DNA from: Lasiosphaeria ovina
Lineage: Eukaryota; Ascomycota; Sordariomycetes; Sordariales; Lasiosphaeriaceae
Assembly (NCBI GenBank): GCA_033439765.1
Contig: JAULSN010000010.1
Coordinates: 434,001 to 498,000 of the forward strand
Reading direction: 5' to 3'
Length of the DNA stretch: 64,000 bases
In this document: one piece after another, positions 34,964 through 46,352 of the stretch
Numbering within the stretch: the first letter of the stretch is position 1
Layout: each line of letters opens with the position of its first letter
Made by a program: the position numbers and the translations under genes
The notes under the pieces: model-generated
What the model was told of the DNA's origin: nothing
Database searches by the model: none
What the model saw: only the letters and a program-made list of their open reading frames with translations

Positions 34964-36661
34964 AGTGTGTGTTGTTGCATAATGTGTGTCCTAGTCTGTT
35001 CGTGTTTCTTTTTGTTGCGTGTGTCTAAGAAGAAAATGCCAGCGGAGAGAAGCGGAAAATTGTAACGGGGAAGGAGCGCGTGCGCGTTTTTGGTTTACGC
35101 TGCGATAATCACTATATCCTTTGCTTTGGTCGCTCGTTGATAGCTTCTATTCGAAAATTTCGTATACTCGGACCAGCCTGCGTTTCAGAAGCCAAAGCAT
35201 GCAAAAGCAGTCAAAAAGAGGGTATTCCAAGTGTGTGTATTCCGTTGTGTAGAAGGAAGAAAAGCTCTTCGCCCTGCAGGCCGGGGACCAGTGTAGAGCT
35301 TGTGGAAAAGGCGGTCTAATTAGGTGCCCTGTGCGCACCCTGCCCGGCCCCTGCCCGGACCCTCAAGACCATGCCAAATCCAGTATGGCCTTTCTAACAC
35401 TGCGTTGGTGTTTTTGTCGGGTAGTGTTAATTATGAGTAATGGGAATTCAATTTTCATCATACCTAGAAGTCGTCGGTGACTTCGCGCTGGAACTGGCGC
35501 AGGCCGTTGACAAAGAACGGCAAAAGTGTTGGCAATGTCGTCTCCTTGGAGCTGAAAATTGCAGTGCACGCCAAAGTTGCCATTGGCCAAAAGAGATGCA
35601 AATGTCTTGGCATATCCTTTCCTTGGGGCTAAAAATTGCAGTGCAATCAATGTAATTATTGCTTGCAATGTAATTTTCAGGTATGAATCCCCCTGTCGCC
35701 GGCAGAGGTGTAAATTCATGGGGGCCAAGGACGGAGCCGATGCACCAAGGCGCGGGCTGTTGCCATTGGCCAAAAGACATGCAAATGTCTTGTCCTCTCT
35801 TTAGAGCTAGAAATTGCAGTGCAGTCGGGCAAAGCGATTGCGGCGCACGGAACTATAGGTGGTTTGTGCTTTTTTAACTCAACTGCCTTGGCACGGTTTA
35901 TCAAATGAGACCGCATCAAAATCACAATCCTACTGAACGGCAGCGTAGGCTAAGTCAACGGCTCGAATCTCATTCTCCTAGTATTGCTGCCACTGAGCTG
36001 CGGACAGGCGAAATTCGTCCTAGGAATGTCTCCTATGCACCAGAATAGCGGTGCAGGAGCGAATGTCTCTTCCTTGGCCCACTAATTATGTTTTTGTGTT
36101 ATGCCCCTTTATTGGCCTAACCGACATCGTCTCCTTTGAGCTAAATATTGCAGTGCAGTGGCTGGCAATTGTAACATCTACTCCCCGTTTCACTGACTCG
36201 TTGGAGTCGATCCCAGCGATTTAGTCTTCGGGGGCTTAAATTTCGGTGGCAGTTGCCCGACTATTTCTCCATTTTGAGCCATAATTATTCCCCGGGCAAC
36301 AAATAACTCAGGTAAAAGTACCGTGGGGAAAAAAACTGTGGCCAGTATTTGCGTGTTACTGGTCTGTGAGTGGTTTATTATTGATCCTGGAAAAGTCAAA
36401 GCCCGCTTGACCGAGTACATTGTGGTGACACTGTTCCGTTTGCATGTGTGCAAGTCTGCCTATTGCCTTGATCAAAGCGCCGTACAATGAGCATTTTGCG
36501 CCCGAGGCACGAAACACTGGGTTCATTGAGACCATAATTGAGGCGCAATTTCCCTTTGTGTACTTGCCTTCTGCAGTCCTTCGTTGCGTATCTTTACATC
36601 GGAGAATCGCCGGCTCATACTCACTGCCACATACATCTACAAAACTGCCCGCCCAACATCC
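34964..36661. other. Intergenic region with repeat cluster
   Basis: Oxygenase terminator side, then the repeated motif cluster described separately, then AT-richer sequence up to the convergent membrane-protein gene. No gene. Confidence 0.55.
35528..36160. repeat. Dispersed degenerate repeat, 4 copies of a GAGCTAAAAATTGCAGTGCA motif
   Basis: Near-identical 20-mers end at about 35563, 35645, 35823 and 36158. Two copies are preceded by the same block, TTGCCATTGGCCAAAAGA then ATGCAAATGTCTTG (35577-35612 and 35760-35796). The fourth has only a diverged form. Spacing is irregular (about 80, 180 and 335 bp). It looks like a decayed local duplication series, not a coding array. Confidence 0.75.
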
Positions 36662-37991
36662 TCACACCTGGCCATGGGGCCGCAAAGCCCTCGTGTCGCT
36701 CTCCCAGTGCTGCCCGGCCCCGCCGCTCCTCTCGCTCGGCGCCTTGGACATGGTCTTCATGGGAAAGTGCAAGCTCTCGGCAGTGCTGGGCCCCTCGCCG
36801 ATATTGGACAGCTTGGTGGAGCCCTTGGTCGAGCGGTGCGACCTGCCCATGGACGAGATGAGCGACATGAAGGCGTCGGTAGGCAGGAGGTGAGACAGTA
36901 TGACGCGGAGAGTGGGCCCGCAGGCGGCCATGATGCCCACCTGCACCTCGACGAGGTTCCAGATCGAGATGGCGGTGAGAGACACTAGACGGCCATGATG
37001 TTAGTCTCATGACGTATGAGGAGAAGAAACCTGAGCGGGGCTTACGGATTGCATCCTGGGTGGATGAACCCAGCGCCACCTCGATGTAGATGTAAGCCTT
37101 GGCAATGGACGCGCCAACAGAGCTGTCGGTAATTCGCTATTTTAGCTCTCATGCACTCGACGACCAGTTGACTCAAAGGCTTCGACTCACAAGGCACCAA
37201 TCATAAATGTCAGCAGCGTGAGCACCTTGGTCCGAGTGTCCATAACCAGCGTCAAGATGACGGGCACGGGGATGACCAGAGTAATCAGGTCCGTGGCGAG
37301 GTCGCTGGCAATCATGCCGTAGCCAGCGGGCACCGCACTGCCGCAGTACTGGTAGTAGACCTGGGGCGAGGAGAACAGCGCCGACAGCTGGGAGCCGCAC
37401 TCGAGCAGGCCGGCCAGCAGGAAGGCGACGGTCCAGCAGACAATGACAACACACCAGGCGGCCAGGAATCGCCTGAACATGACGCGCGCAAACAGCCGCC
37501 AGTAGAGCAGGCACACGGAGAACTTGACGAGCCCCGTCGTGGCGACCCCGAGGAGCATGTACGAGAGCTCGATCTGGGTGCGTTAGCATTTCTTTTGGTC
37601 ATCAGGCGCAGGAGAAATGGAGTAGGGGCCGTCTTGATCCGTACATGCTTGGTTATGATGATCCGCTCCGTCACAGCAGCCGTGTCGAGGCTGTTGCCGA
37701 GTGGATAGCCGAGGTATGTTCCTTGCACGGCTTCAGGAACTTGTCAGCTCGATGCCCTCTTATTGTCTTGTGAATAACAACAATGTAAGGGGTGAGGCGC
37801 TTGCCGTAGATTTCCATCGCAGTCAGGCCTGTCGCGAAGATGAGAGCAACCAAGATAACCCAGTCGCTCGCAATAAACACCTGGCCCTTCCAGCTCCGCG
37901 AATAGAACCTCAGGCTCACGCACGCCACTGCGAGGAGTTCCATGATCACGGAGGCCGCTATCAGGCCGGCTGGGTCGTCGTAGTACCCCAT
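36662..37991 (-). CDS. Rhodopsin-domain (PTH11/SAT4-like) seven-helix membrane protein
   Basis: Five exons. Exon 1 (37991 to about 37805) begins MGYYDDPAGLIAASVIMELL and holds the first two helices (SDWVILVALIFATGL). Exon 2 carries GYPLGNSLDTAAVTERIII. Exon 3, from about 37573, carries IELSYMLLGVATTGLVKFS, CVVIVCWTVAFLLAGLLEC and LITLVIPVPVILTLVM. Exon 4 has SIAKAYIYIEVAL. Exon 5 has AISIWNLVEVQVGIMAACGP and a cytosolic Ser-rich tail ending HGQV. The ExxxGIxxACxPT-like block at the last helix is typical of this fungal family, which includes PTH11-type surface receptors; ligand unknown. Intron 1 has no good GT donor and is best read as a GC-AG intron (GCAAGC at 37804; acceptor AAG near 37725). 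An upstream Met at 38084 is possible. Confidence 0.85.
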
Positions 37992-38717
37992 GGCTGACTG
38001 GAAGGCAGTGACAAGAGTGAGACTGCAAAAGAGAGGTTGCCAAAGAGCCGCAGAGTTATCGGTGAGATACAGAGACCAAGACAAAGGCTAAGCAGCTGGC
38101 CTGGCCGTACGATACTGAGGTAGATATTAGTCGGACCGCCAAGGACGTGGTATATATCGGACGAGCCTCCGTTAACACAACAACACAGATACCGACTATC
38201 TCAACTCCAAGCAACCTCCGGCGTATATCCTCAAGCTTCCCCTAGCCCCAATCAAATAGTAGCAACGGCAGTATAATCCGCGCCGCACCGCCCCGTGCCT
38301 ACATAGTTCTCGCAACAAAACCATAGTGCGCGCACGTCTGCAGTGCCACTGCCACCGCGTACGGGCACTGGGTGCTGGATTTGGCAGCTCAGAAAGCCAA
38401 TGCCAATGCCAAGTGCCTGCATGCCGGGCCGCGGCGCAGGGCTGGCGTGAGGGTGTGTTGCTGCAACCCCCGAGCCCAATCGCCGTGCGGCAGACGACGC
38501 GTTCTGCTACTACCACCACAGAGCCACATCAAGCAGGTTACCTTGGCGCTGGGACGTGATATCTGGCTAAATCACCACTTCATTACTCTACACGTATGCA
38601 TACTTGCGTCCGTCCTGCTGTTGGCCCCCACCCCAAGACAAAATGCCGATCCATGCCTGCTGTAGCAACGAGCCCTAGAAAATATCACACCGAGTGTTAT
38701 TCCCGGCCACAACTCAG
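37992..38717. other. Intergenic region
   Basis: Promoter of the rhodopsin-domain gene and 3' flank of the esterase gene. No gene seen. Confidence 0.5.
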
Positions 38718-40653
38718 TCAGTGCCCCAGCTTCTCCGCCAGCGAGTTGATGAACGCGCACCGCTGGAGCAGCTTCTGGCGGTCCAGCTCACGCCTGCGCA
38801 CGGCAGACACGTCTCCAAACTCGATCCCGCCCGCCAGTGGCACCTGCATGCCGTCTTCGTCAGGGATCCTTTCGTGCCCGTCTCCAGCGTGCTGCACCAG
38901 CGCGGGCCCCGTCCCCAGCGGCCCGCCCACAACCTGCACGACCACGCTCGCGAGCTCCTCGCCCTCTTTGGCCCCGGGAAACGCCGGCGGCCAGGCCCCC
39001 AGCCCACTCTCGCCGCCAGCGGTCTCGGGACTGCCCGTGTATGCGAACTGCGCGAACGCGCCGACCATGTCGCGCGCCAGTTGCGCGTCGGCCGCGGATA
39101 TGTTGGGGACCTCGGGCGCCACGCCCGCCATCACGTAGTTCATGTCGCTGCCGTGCGGCGTGCCGAGGTACGGCATGCCAGCAGCACGGAACAACGATCC
39201 CAGCATCGTCTGGTTGAGGCTGTACACACGCACCCGGTCAGACAGAGGCGACTGCCGCGCCATCTCGTGCCCCAGGTCGAGCGACGAGCACGTGAACAGC
39301 AGGTCGCGCAGCAGCCGCGAGACGCGGAACCAGTGGATCGGCACGTCTGGGTCGGAAGCCTGCTTGCTGGTGGCGTACGCGGCGGCCTCGGGCGCAAAGT
39401 CTGCTGCCGCGTACAGTGTGAACAGTTCTGCGTAGTCGTCGCCTGTCAGCGCGTGCGCGAATGCCTGGATCCGTGATTTCATGTCGTCTTCGCTGTGGAA
39501 CATGGAGGCCGGCCCTGCTTGCGTGGCGCCGTCGTCGTGCGTCCAGCTCAGGACCATCGGGATGTCTGTATTTTGATCGTGTCAGCCTCGGTATATGTTA
39601 TAGGTGAGCGGCGTTGTCTGGGTGCCTGCCTTTGGCGAACCTGCCGCTCCTGCACAGCGTCGACGTGCGGTCGGGGAAGAAATCGCCGTCCACCGACGGG
39701 ATAAAGGTAAACAGCCCCATGGGCGGGTGGTTCTCGACCGAGTAGCCGACGGCCGCGTCCAGCAGCTCGTGCATGGGCAGCTGGCGCAGGCACGCGAGCG
39801 TGCTCTCGTCGTCGCCGTCGCCGTGCGCGCAGCCCAGCTTCGCAGCCACGGCGCGCGTGTGCGCCTCGGTGGCGTCGCTCGAGATGTTCAGCGCGGTGCC
39901 CGGCGGGCCCGACATGGTCCACACCTGCGTGAACGGCACGCCTTTATCCCCGCCGTAAGCCACCAGCTGCAGCGCCGTCATGGTGCCGGCGGCGCTGAGC
40001 CCCCACGCGGTGATGCGCTGCGGGTCGCCGCCGAACGCCGCGATGTTGTCGCGCACCCACTCCATGCCCGCGCGCTGGTCGCGCATCCCCGCGTTGAGCG
40101 ACTGCTGGTCCCTTAGCAGCGGCAGCCGCGCGAAGCCGAAGATGGTCAGCCGCGACTGCAGCGCCACGTAGATGACGGGCTTGCCCAGCTCAGCGGCCAG
40201 GGCGACCAGTGGCTCCGGGTCGGCGTGCGGGTCGTAGGCCCAGCCCTTGATGACGCCACCCTCAACAACGTGGACGACGACGGGAAGACGGTCGCCCGGC
40301 GCCGTGCCCGCCGGCCGCGCGATGCGCACCGTCAAGCAGTCCTCGCTGATGTCGGGCGTGGCGTCGAAGAAGGGCGGCAGCCCGCCCTGGGTCTGCGCGC
40401 ACGCGGGGCCCGGCCGCGTCGCGTCGACTTCACTGCCGGCCGGTGGCGTGTACGGCTCGGGCGGGGCGAAGCGCCGGGGTCCGGACGTGTCGTGTGCGAA
40501 GCGGATGTTGAGGAAGTGCTCGACTGTGCCCGTCGTCGTGCCGCGGTACGTCACGTCGCTGTGTGCCACTACTGTGGGAGCTGGGGGGCTACTGGCTGCG
40601 ATGGGGGCAGTGACCAGGCCTAGAAAGGCCGCTTGCAGCAGGCTTGAAACCAT
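38718..40653 (-). CDS. Secreted type-B carboxylesterase-like protein with altered active-site motifs
   Basis: Two exons, 40653-39630 and 39565-38718, encode 623 residues. MVSSLLQAAFLGLVTAPIAA is a clear signal peptide, followed by the family landmarks FLNIRFA, PDISEDCLTVRIARP, NAGMRDQRAGMEWVRDNIAAFGGDP and GTPHGSDMNYVM (catalytic His). Unlike normal members, the nucleophile elbow reads GLSAAG where GESAGG is usual. The Ser is kept, but Glu is Leu and the elbow's fifth position is Ala. The oxyanion-hole strand reads VHVVEGGVIKG where (I/Y)HGGG is usual. Activity may be altered or lost, but the reading frame is intact. The intron is best explained as GC-AG (AAAG then GCAGGC), giving FAK-DIPMVLSW; no GT donor keeps the frame. 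Confidence 0.87.
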
Positions 40654-41462
40654 CACGAGAGGGCAGGCTGGAACTAGGTTAGCTGAGGGGGTGGTGCGGC
40701 ACGACGTCAGTGCCCAGAGGTCTTGGGGGAAATGGACTTGGACGCAGAGCAAACGTTTAAAACCAAGTGATATTGCGTGGTTCGGGGGCCGTTTCGTCGC
40801 CGCACTGGCGCAAAAGAAGAAATGCAACATCGTTTCGGTGTCGGGGGTGCTCAATCACAGTTGTAATTAACTCCACCGGGACGTGTATGGGCCGATATTA
40901 GTAGCAGGTAAAGTTCTGACACCAACTGCCATCTGCGATGGCGCTCGATCCCTGCGGGGTGGCAAACTACCTTGCATGAGCCACTATGCAAAGCCGTTAT
41001 AGATGAATTGGGCCGGTTGAGCTGATGCTATGGCAGAAGAGCGCCGTCCAACGACACGACATAACCCTGCGAATTGATTACCACCTGACTGTTCCGAAGA
41101 ACAGTGCCACGGCGGGACGCACGGGTGCCGCACATGTGCATATGCAGTTGGAGCTTGACCTTCTGAAAGTGCTACAGACCAGTATAGGTCGGGGGATCTG
41201 CGTGTGGCTTATGTTAAGGAGAACTACCGCGGGCCTTGCATTGACGACAGCGGCACAAGGGCTCGGCGGATTAATGAACCGGGTTAACTTGCATCCACAC
41301 ATGATACAAGCTTTGCTATTGGGGAACTACCTCAGCCACCACCGATTTGATCTCGATACACCAGCTACTACAACTACAAACTTGTGACGAAGAGAAAGAG
41401 CAGATCAACCTTCCCAATCGAGAGCACCCCTATCCAGCATCTTGACAAGAATTGTCACAAGT
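40654..41462. other. Intergenic region
   Basis: Promoter of the esterase gene. One 120-codon open frame (41025-41387) lacks any coding sign and is not called. Confidence 0.5.
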
Positions 41463-41725
41463 CTACGACAAGTCTGGAGCTACATCACGCGCCTTATTCA
41501 CGCAGCTTTTAGGCCCGACGCCGTTGATTCCGCGCTTGACGGGGCACAGGTCGGCGTCAAACTCGGTCGCGCCATCTCTCTTGGAGGCGTCGCCTGGATC
41601 AACGAGTCAGTGCCCAGGCCGGTAGCATAGAGCCGTGAGTAGAACTTGCCTGGAACCGCGACGGGAGCAGCGAGCACAAGCGCTGCCGTGGCGGACAGGA
41701 GTGACAGGATTGCTGCAAACTTCAT
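41463..41725 (-). CDS. Small secreted peptide precursor with two KR sites
   Basis: Two exons, 41725-41650 and 41593-41463, encode 68 residues. The start is a strong signal peptide (MKFAAILSLLSATAALVLAA) followed by PVAVPG. The intron fits GC-AG: CCAG then GCAAGTTC, the consensus for GC donors, with acceptor ATCCAG, 56 nt long. The spliced product contains SKR, CPVKR and SCVNKAR: two Lys-Arg Kex2-type sites and two Cys. Without splicing a different frame stays open to TGA near 41498, giving a Ser/Pro/Thr-rich tail and a YSRLYATG stretch; which form is made is unknown. A TATA-like box lies about 145 bp upstream. The neighbour 1.1 kb away is a UstYa-family oxidase, which often modifies Kex2-processed peptides; a functional link is inference only. 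Confidence 0.6.
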
Positions 41726-41867
41726 TTCGACGGTTGAAAGGCGTCGTCTTTACCGGGTCAAGTGGGATAGCTGGGATAGGGCAAGTAGGTTAGGCGCCTT
41801 TTTGAGGATGTCTTTGATGCTTAGCGAGGGAGCAAGTCTACATTTGTGATGGAGAACAGGCCGCTAC

Positions 41868-41875
41868 CTTTATAG
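41868..41875 (-). promoter_or_regulatory. TATA-like box of the small secreted peptide gene
   Basis: CTATAAAG on the minus strand, about 143 bp upstream of the ATG at 41725. Position and sequence suit a TATA element with a 5' leader of roughly 110 nt. Confidence 0.45.
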
Positions 41876-42794
41876 ATGACAAGGTTGTGATTCGGGAGAT
41901 GGAGTGAAAGGCACCTGGCCTGCCCACCTGCCTTCACTATTAGGTCTAGGTGCCTCATCTAACGCCTCGACAAGTAGTCGTATCACGCGCCGCACCTTTA
42001 GTTGCGCTGCTATATTTCATACTTAGTGCGTTCTAGCCATCGGCGTCACGCTCTTCAGCAACCTTTGAACTAGATCGGCGACAAAAAAAGAGCTCCGTGT
42101 TGTTTCCAAGTAATTACTTGCAGTTCTGGGCCTGGGTTGCATTCAGTCCTAAGTGATGACACTGTCTACTGCCTGGTCATACCCAGCAAGATCTCGTTAT
42201 TTCCACCTCTTTTTCCACCTCTTTCTCTTTGAAGACTCTCCACTCACTTTTATTTTGGTAGCGTACGGCGGAGTATCATGCACTGGGACCAGGATCGGCA
42301 AATAGCCACCATGCACCACTGCCGGTCCAATGGCGAAGAGGCATGATGTCCTGATCATGCCATGCCTGCATTAAGGTTCTCTCCGCATATCATGTCCGTT
42401 CCAAGCCTGGAAATATGCCGACGTTGCAACTTGGACAACCTGTCAATCGCTTCCACGCCACAGCCCTACAGATCTCTCAACGGTCCGGTGCTGTCAACCC
42501 ATCGCCGTGGTGAGGCAAATCCCTTATCTGTTCGTGTTGACCTTCCCGAACAGGAACCCACGCCCCGGGCCGCCGTGGTAGTCTGGTGTGCAACGCCTCG
42601 CTAGGCATGTTATTCCCGACAGGCACTCGCGCACGGACGGGCACGCCAGGCACGCCTCTGCGGTTGTTTCTCGGGTTTCAGTTTCTGGTTCAGACTACGT
42701 TCGTTTTGTTTTCGACTTGTATGCCACGTCTGGCCTGCCCCTAGCCTCGTGTCGTGTGTTAGCACTGAAAGCAACAGATTCAGAGAAGCTCTCC
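41876..42794. other. Divergent intergenic region
   Basis: Shared upstream region of the secreted peptide (minus) and the UstYa-family gene (plus), so the two could be co-regulated. It has pyrimidine-rich tracts at 42195-42240. The 42588-42794 stretch is open in the UstYa frame but is probably 5' leader. Confidence 0.5.
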
Positions 42795-43776
42795 ATGCCA
42801 GCCACCAGTATGCCTCGTGCGGACGAAAAGAGCGAATACTCTCGCCTCCACAGCCAAGACGAGAGTCTCGACTCTCATGATGAGCTCATCGACGACGGCG
42901 TCGTTGAGACGCCACGCTCTCCTGTGCTGAGAACCCGTTGGCAGCAAGCTGTGTTTGTCCTTTTGCTCTTCTCCTTGTCGGCCAACTTCATCCTCACGGC
43001 CATCGTCGCGTTCAAAACCAGAACCCCCGCCTGTCTCGTGGCAACGCCGGGCGTCAAGATTCCGTACAGTGAGTGGTTCTTTGCTCCGAAGCTCGCTCGT
43101 AAAACAGCATTGCTGACCGCATTCGCACAGCACCGGCACCGGTGAAATGGGTCAACAAGAAGCTGGACCCAGACCATCGGTTCATGGGGCAGCCCCGCCT
43201 CGAGATGGACCAGGCGTGGCACAAGATTCTCGAGGGGACGTTGATCCGGTTCTCTGACGAGGAGCTCTCGCTCGCGAATCATTCTACATCGGTCAAATTC
43301 GCAGATGGTCCGGGCTCGGTCGGCGGGCTGGGCGTGTCCCATTCGCTGCACTGTCTGGTAGGTCATCTTCATTCTCGTCAGCCGTCTTCTCTCGTCTTCT
43401 CGTCGTTAACCCCCCGATCCTCGCACCGCTCTTCTAACCCACCGCATAGAAACGTATGAAACAGTACCTGCACAAGGACTACTACTACGGCCAGGAGGAG
43501 CAGGACTGGGACGAGCTGTTCGCGCACGTCGACCACTGCCTCGAGTCGATTCGGCAGTACATTGTGTGCAAGGCCGACGTGAACGTGTTCACCCTCGTGT
43601 GGACCGCGCACAGCAGGACCAAGCCGTCCACGCATGTGCCACAGCAGCACGCCTGTGTTGATTGGGAGCCGCTGCAGGAGTGGATGATTGCGAGGGCGGC
43701 GCGGGGTGACCAGATGGTCGGGCCGCCGGAGAGTTTGTACGAGAACGGAGTCGTGGGCGAGCCCATTGTGGACTGA
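42795..43776 (+). CDS. DUF3328 / UstYa-family oxidase
   Basis: Members of this family oxidise and cyclise peptides (ustiloxin-type RiPPs) or act in other secondary-metabolite pathways. Three exons (42795-43068, 43131-43357, 43450-43776) encode 275 residues. The N-terminal cytosolic segment is acidic (DESLDSHDELIDD). One membrane helix follows at about residues 49-75 (AVFVLLLFSLSANFILTAIV), then a lumenal domain with both signature HxxHC motifs: HSLHC (about 162-166, split from the rest by intron 2) and HVDHC (about 193-197). The CVDWEPLQEWMIARA segment near the C-terminus is also typical. Start context and frame are good, with no damage. It is flanked by a divergent small secreted peptide gene. 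No precursor with repeated cores, tyrosinase or P450 gene lies nearby. Confidence 0.93.
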
Positions 43777-45602
43777 TTGTTGGTGCCTGGATACAGCGAT
43801 GTCCTGCTGTTTGTGGGAAGCTGAGCGAGGTGGGGGGTTTACCGAACACACGTCTAGCATGGAGCCAGTTTTGTTTTCGCGTTAGCCCACTTCTGCCTGA
43901 TGAAGGGGAGATTCACGCGGTTAATATGGAATTCGAAACAAAGTTGCATTTGCATTTGCATTTGCAAATGTGCCGCTGAGTATGTCTCTGCTGCTTACCG
44001 TGTCTCTGCTGCTCGCACGAATCTTTGCTCTTCGCTAATCGCGATTCTACCTCGTCTAGTCCAGGTCTGAGCGAAGCGCGATCACCAGCGGGGATTCAAA
44101 TAAAAGAAACATGAAGCGTAATAATTAGAACACAACGCGCCTAGATAGTTCCTAGCTGCAAACCCCTTCAAAACGCCTGGCTCCCAACTAGCTTTAGGCA
44201 GTCACACGCAAACGCGGTGCGGCAGAAATCCGCACGGCATCGAGAATACGGCATGTACAGGTCGCGGTCTTCAGTGCCTATCCCTGGACGCGTCTAGGCT
44301 GTCTCAGATCCACACCAGAGCCGCGAAGAGCAGCGCTGCCTGCTCGTGAAGGATAGCGAACACAACGAAGCGCCGTCGTCTACAGCGACAAACTCGCGGG
44401 CGATCATATAGCGAATCACGGAGAGACCGACGTGATCATAAGAGCACAAAAGGAAGATAGCAAACAAATAGGTATTCTCCTCCATGTCACCACTAAAGCG
44501 GCGATCACAGCGGAAAAGAAGAAGAAGTTGGGTGGGTTATCAAAAATTATGGTGATGACGAAGGTCCCGGAGGACCGACGAACGAGAAGTGCGCCGCGGA
44601 GTGCAATGCAGGCTCCCTCTCATGGAGCAGGGAAATCTTGAGCTCCCTACTCCCAGCCAAACCATAGCGTAGATAAAGAAGAAAAGAAGAAGAGGAGGAA
44701 GTGTGGTAGGTAGCGGTTTTTTTTATACACAACTTAGTTGGTCCGTGCACGACTGCAAAAAATAGGGGATCCACCTTGTTGTTGCTGGTGGGTCCCACTG
44801 GCAACTGCTTCCCGGGAGGAGGGCTCTCTTTTGTCGAAGCCCCCGCTTTCTGGCTACCTCTCTCGAGGGAGGGGTTAATCCAGGACTTTTAGCTACCCTT
44901 TCGGCGGCTGTCAGAGGAAGAATTACGCCTACAGAGGGGCGACAGCAGTTTCGTGATCAATACGGTTGTAGAATGTAATTGAACAGCAGGACCGTACCCG
45001 GTGTCCTCCCATTCCATAGCAATTCTTCAGTTGGCTGAGCATTGCAAATCTTTGGCCCCGGGCATGAGTTCACGGTTGGTCATTTCTTGATTTGGTGTCT
45101 TGTGGCAGGAACCGCAACATTATTACCCATAGATGGCTTCTTCTTGCCGCAACAGAGTTCGATAACTACCTACTCAGCTACTTGATGGGTAGGTAGCAAA
45201 AGGTCTGTGGCCCCATATGACGTCTTCCACTCGGAATGCTGGAAGGCTAGAGACAAGTAGTGGTACGCCCATCGAGTCTGGCGTTTTGGAGACACGAGCC
45301 TTCAACTACTATACCTACCTGCCCAAATAACATCGCTAGAACACGTACTTGCGCTGTTTCAATGAATGAGCTGATGCTAGCTGGCAGTTGCATTTCAGGT
45401 TGTCGTTTAGATGATTTTTTTGCCGCTGGTTCGTGGCTATCCTGGCAGCACGAGGATCTGGGCCACTTCGCGCCGCTAGAGCTTTTCGCCAGGATCGCAA
45501 GCTTTTTCCACCGCACCGCTCCCATCAACACCATAGCACTCTCACACGCAGTTTTCACACTTGGACTGGACCCGGAAGTCATTTGTCAATGTCGACCTCT
45601 TT
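43777..45602. other. Intergenic region
   Basis: Starts with the UstYa terminator side. TTGCATTTGCATTTGCATTTGC at 43945-43966 is a short TTTGCA tandem repeat. Minus-strand frames at 44294-44804 look coding-like in patches but cannot be joined by splice sites. A T-run lies near 44717. No gene is supported. Confidence 0.45.
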
Positions 45603-46352
45603 AAAGATGTCGACCCCTCCAACGATGTTGACCTCTGAAAAAAATGTCAACCCCATACAGGATGTCATCCATCCAAAGCGAAACGGCGACCAAACCACGC
45701 CTAAAAAAGGCGACACGAGGCTCAGAGACGGACCGAGGACCGATTCGCCACGTCGGCCCCATGGCCAAAGACAGTACCGTGATAGATCGGACACACACCG
45801 ACCAGAACCACAAGCGTCTGTTGGCGGTCTTGAGGCTGATGGCCGCCATCAGCCACCCTCGGCAAGCCAGTTCCAGGTCTCCGGCGCGCCATCGCACTAT
45901 CAGCCGTCCCATCCATCCATACACAGCCAACAACTACCAGACACCATATGCTGGTAATTACAATGGCAGCAAGTTTTCGTCTAAAAGTAGCAGTCCGATT
46001 GCCCATTTTAGATGTCTAAATACACTTCTCGGGCTTTCTCTAGGAGAGTGAGGCTTTTGATCAGACACGGAAGCGGAGGCGGGGGTCGGATGAGGTTCTC
46101 GAAGGTAGAAGCAGGCAGAATATGGTCAAGCGGGATTTGGTCCGCCCCGTCGCGCCCGAGAAACTCACATCCTCAGACGAGAACCGAGTCAAGGCAACCG
46201 AGGAAGAAGTTGAGAAGCAGCTCAGCGACCAGGACGTAGATTATACCCCAGAGTGGGATTATATCTTGGGGAAGGTGGCAAAGACAGAGCTTGTAGAATA
46301 TTTAGATCCTGGGTTCTGGGCGCCAACCCCATATATATATTTTAAGCTGTAG
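45603..46352 (+). CDS. Hypothetical two-exon gene, uncertain model
   Basis: The 3' exon (from about 46051, after acceptor CTCTCTAG) is open to TAG at 46352 and encodes SEAFDQTRKRRRGSDEVL, an acidic helix EEEVEKQLSDQDVDYTPEWD and LGKVAKTELVEYLDPGFWAP. A donor GTAATT at about 45954 and a branch-like region make an intron plausible. Upstream, two overlapping frames from about 45606 and 45644 are both open and Pro/Arg/His-rich, and neither splices cleanly in frame to the 3' exon. The basic RKRRR patch suggests nuclear import. I do not recognise the protein; the 5' half may be decayed or mis-modelled. Confidence 0.35.

Noticed and set aside
44294..44804. Small minus-strand membrane-like ORFs
   Set aside because: The 63- and 85-codon frames cannot be joined by splice sites and neither has a clear start or homologous motif.
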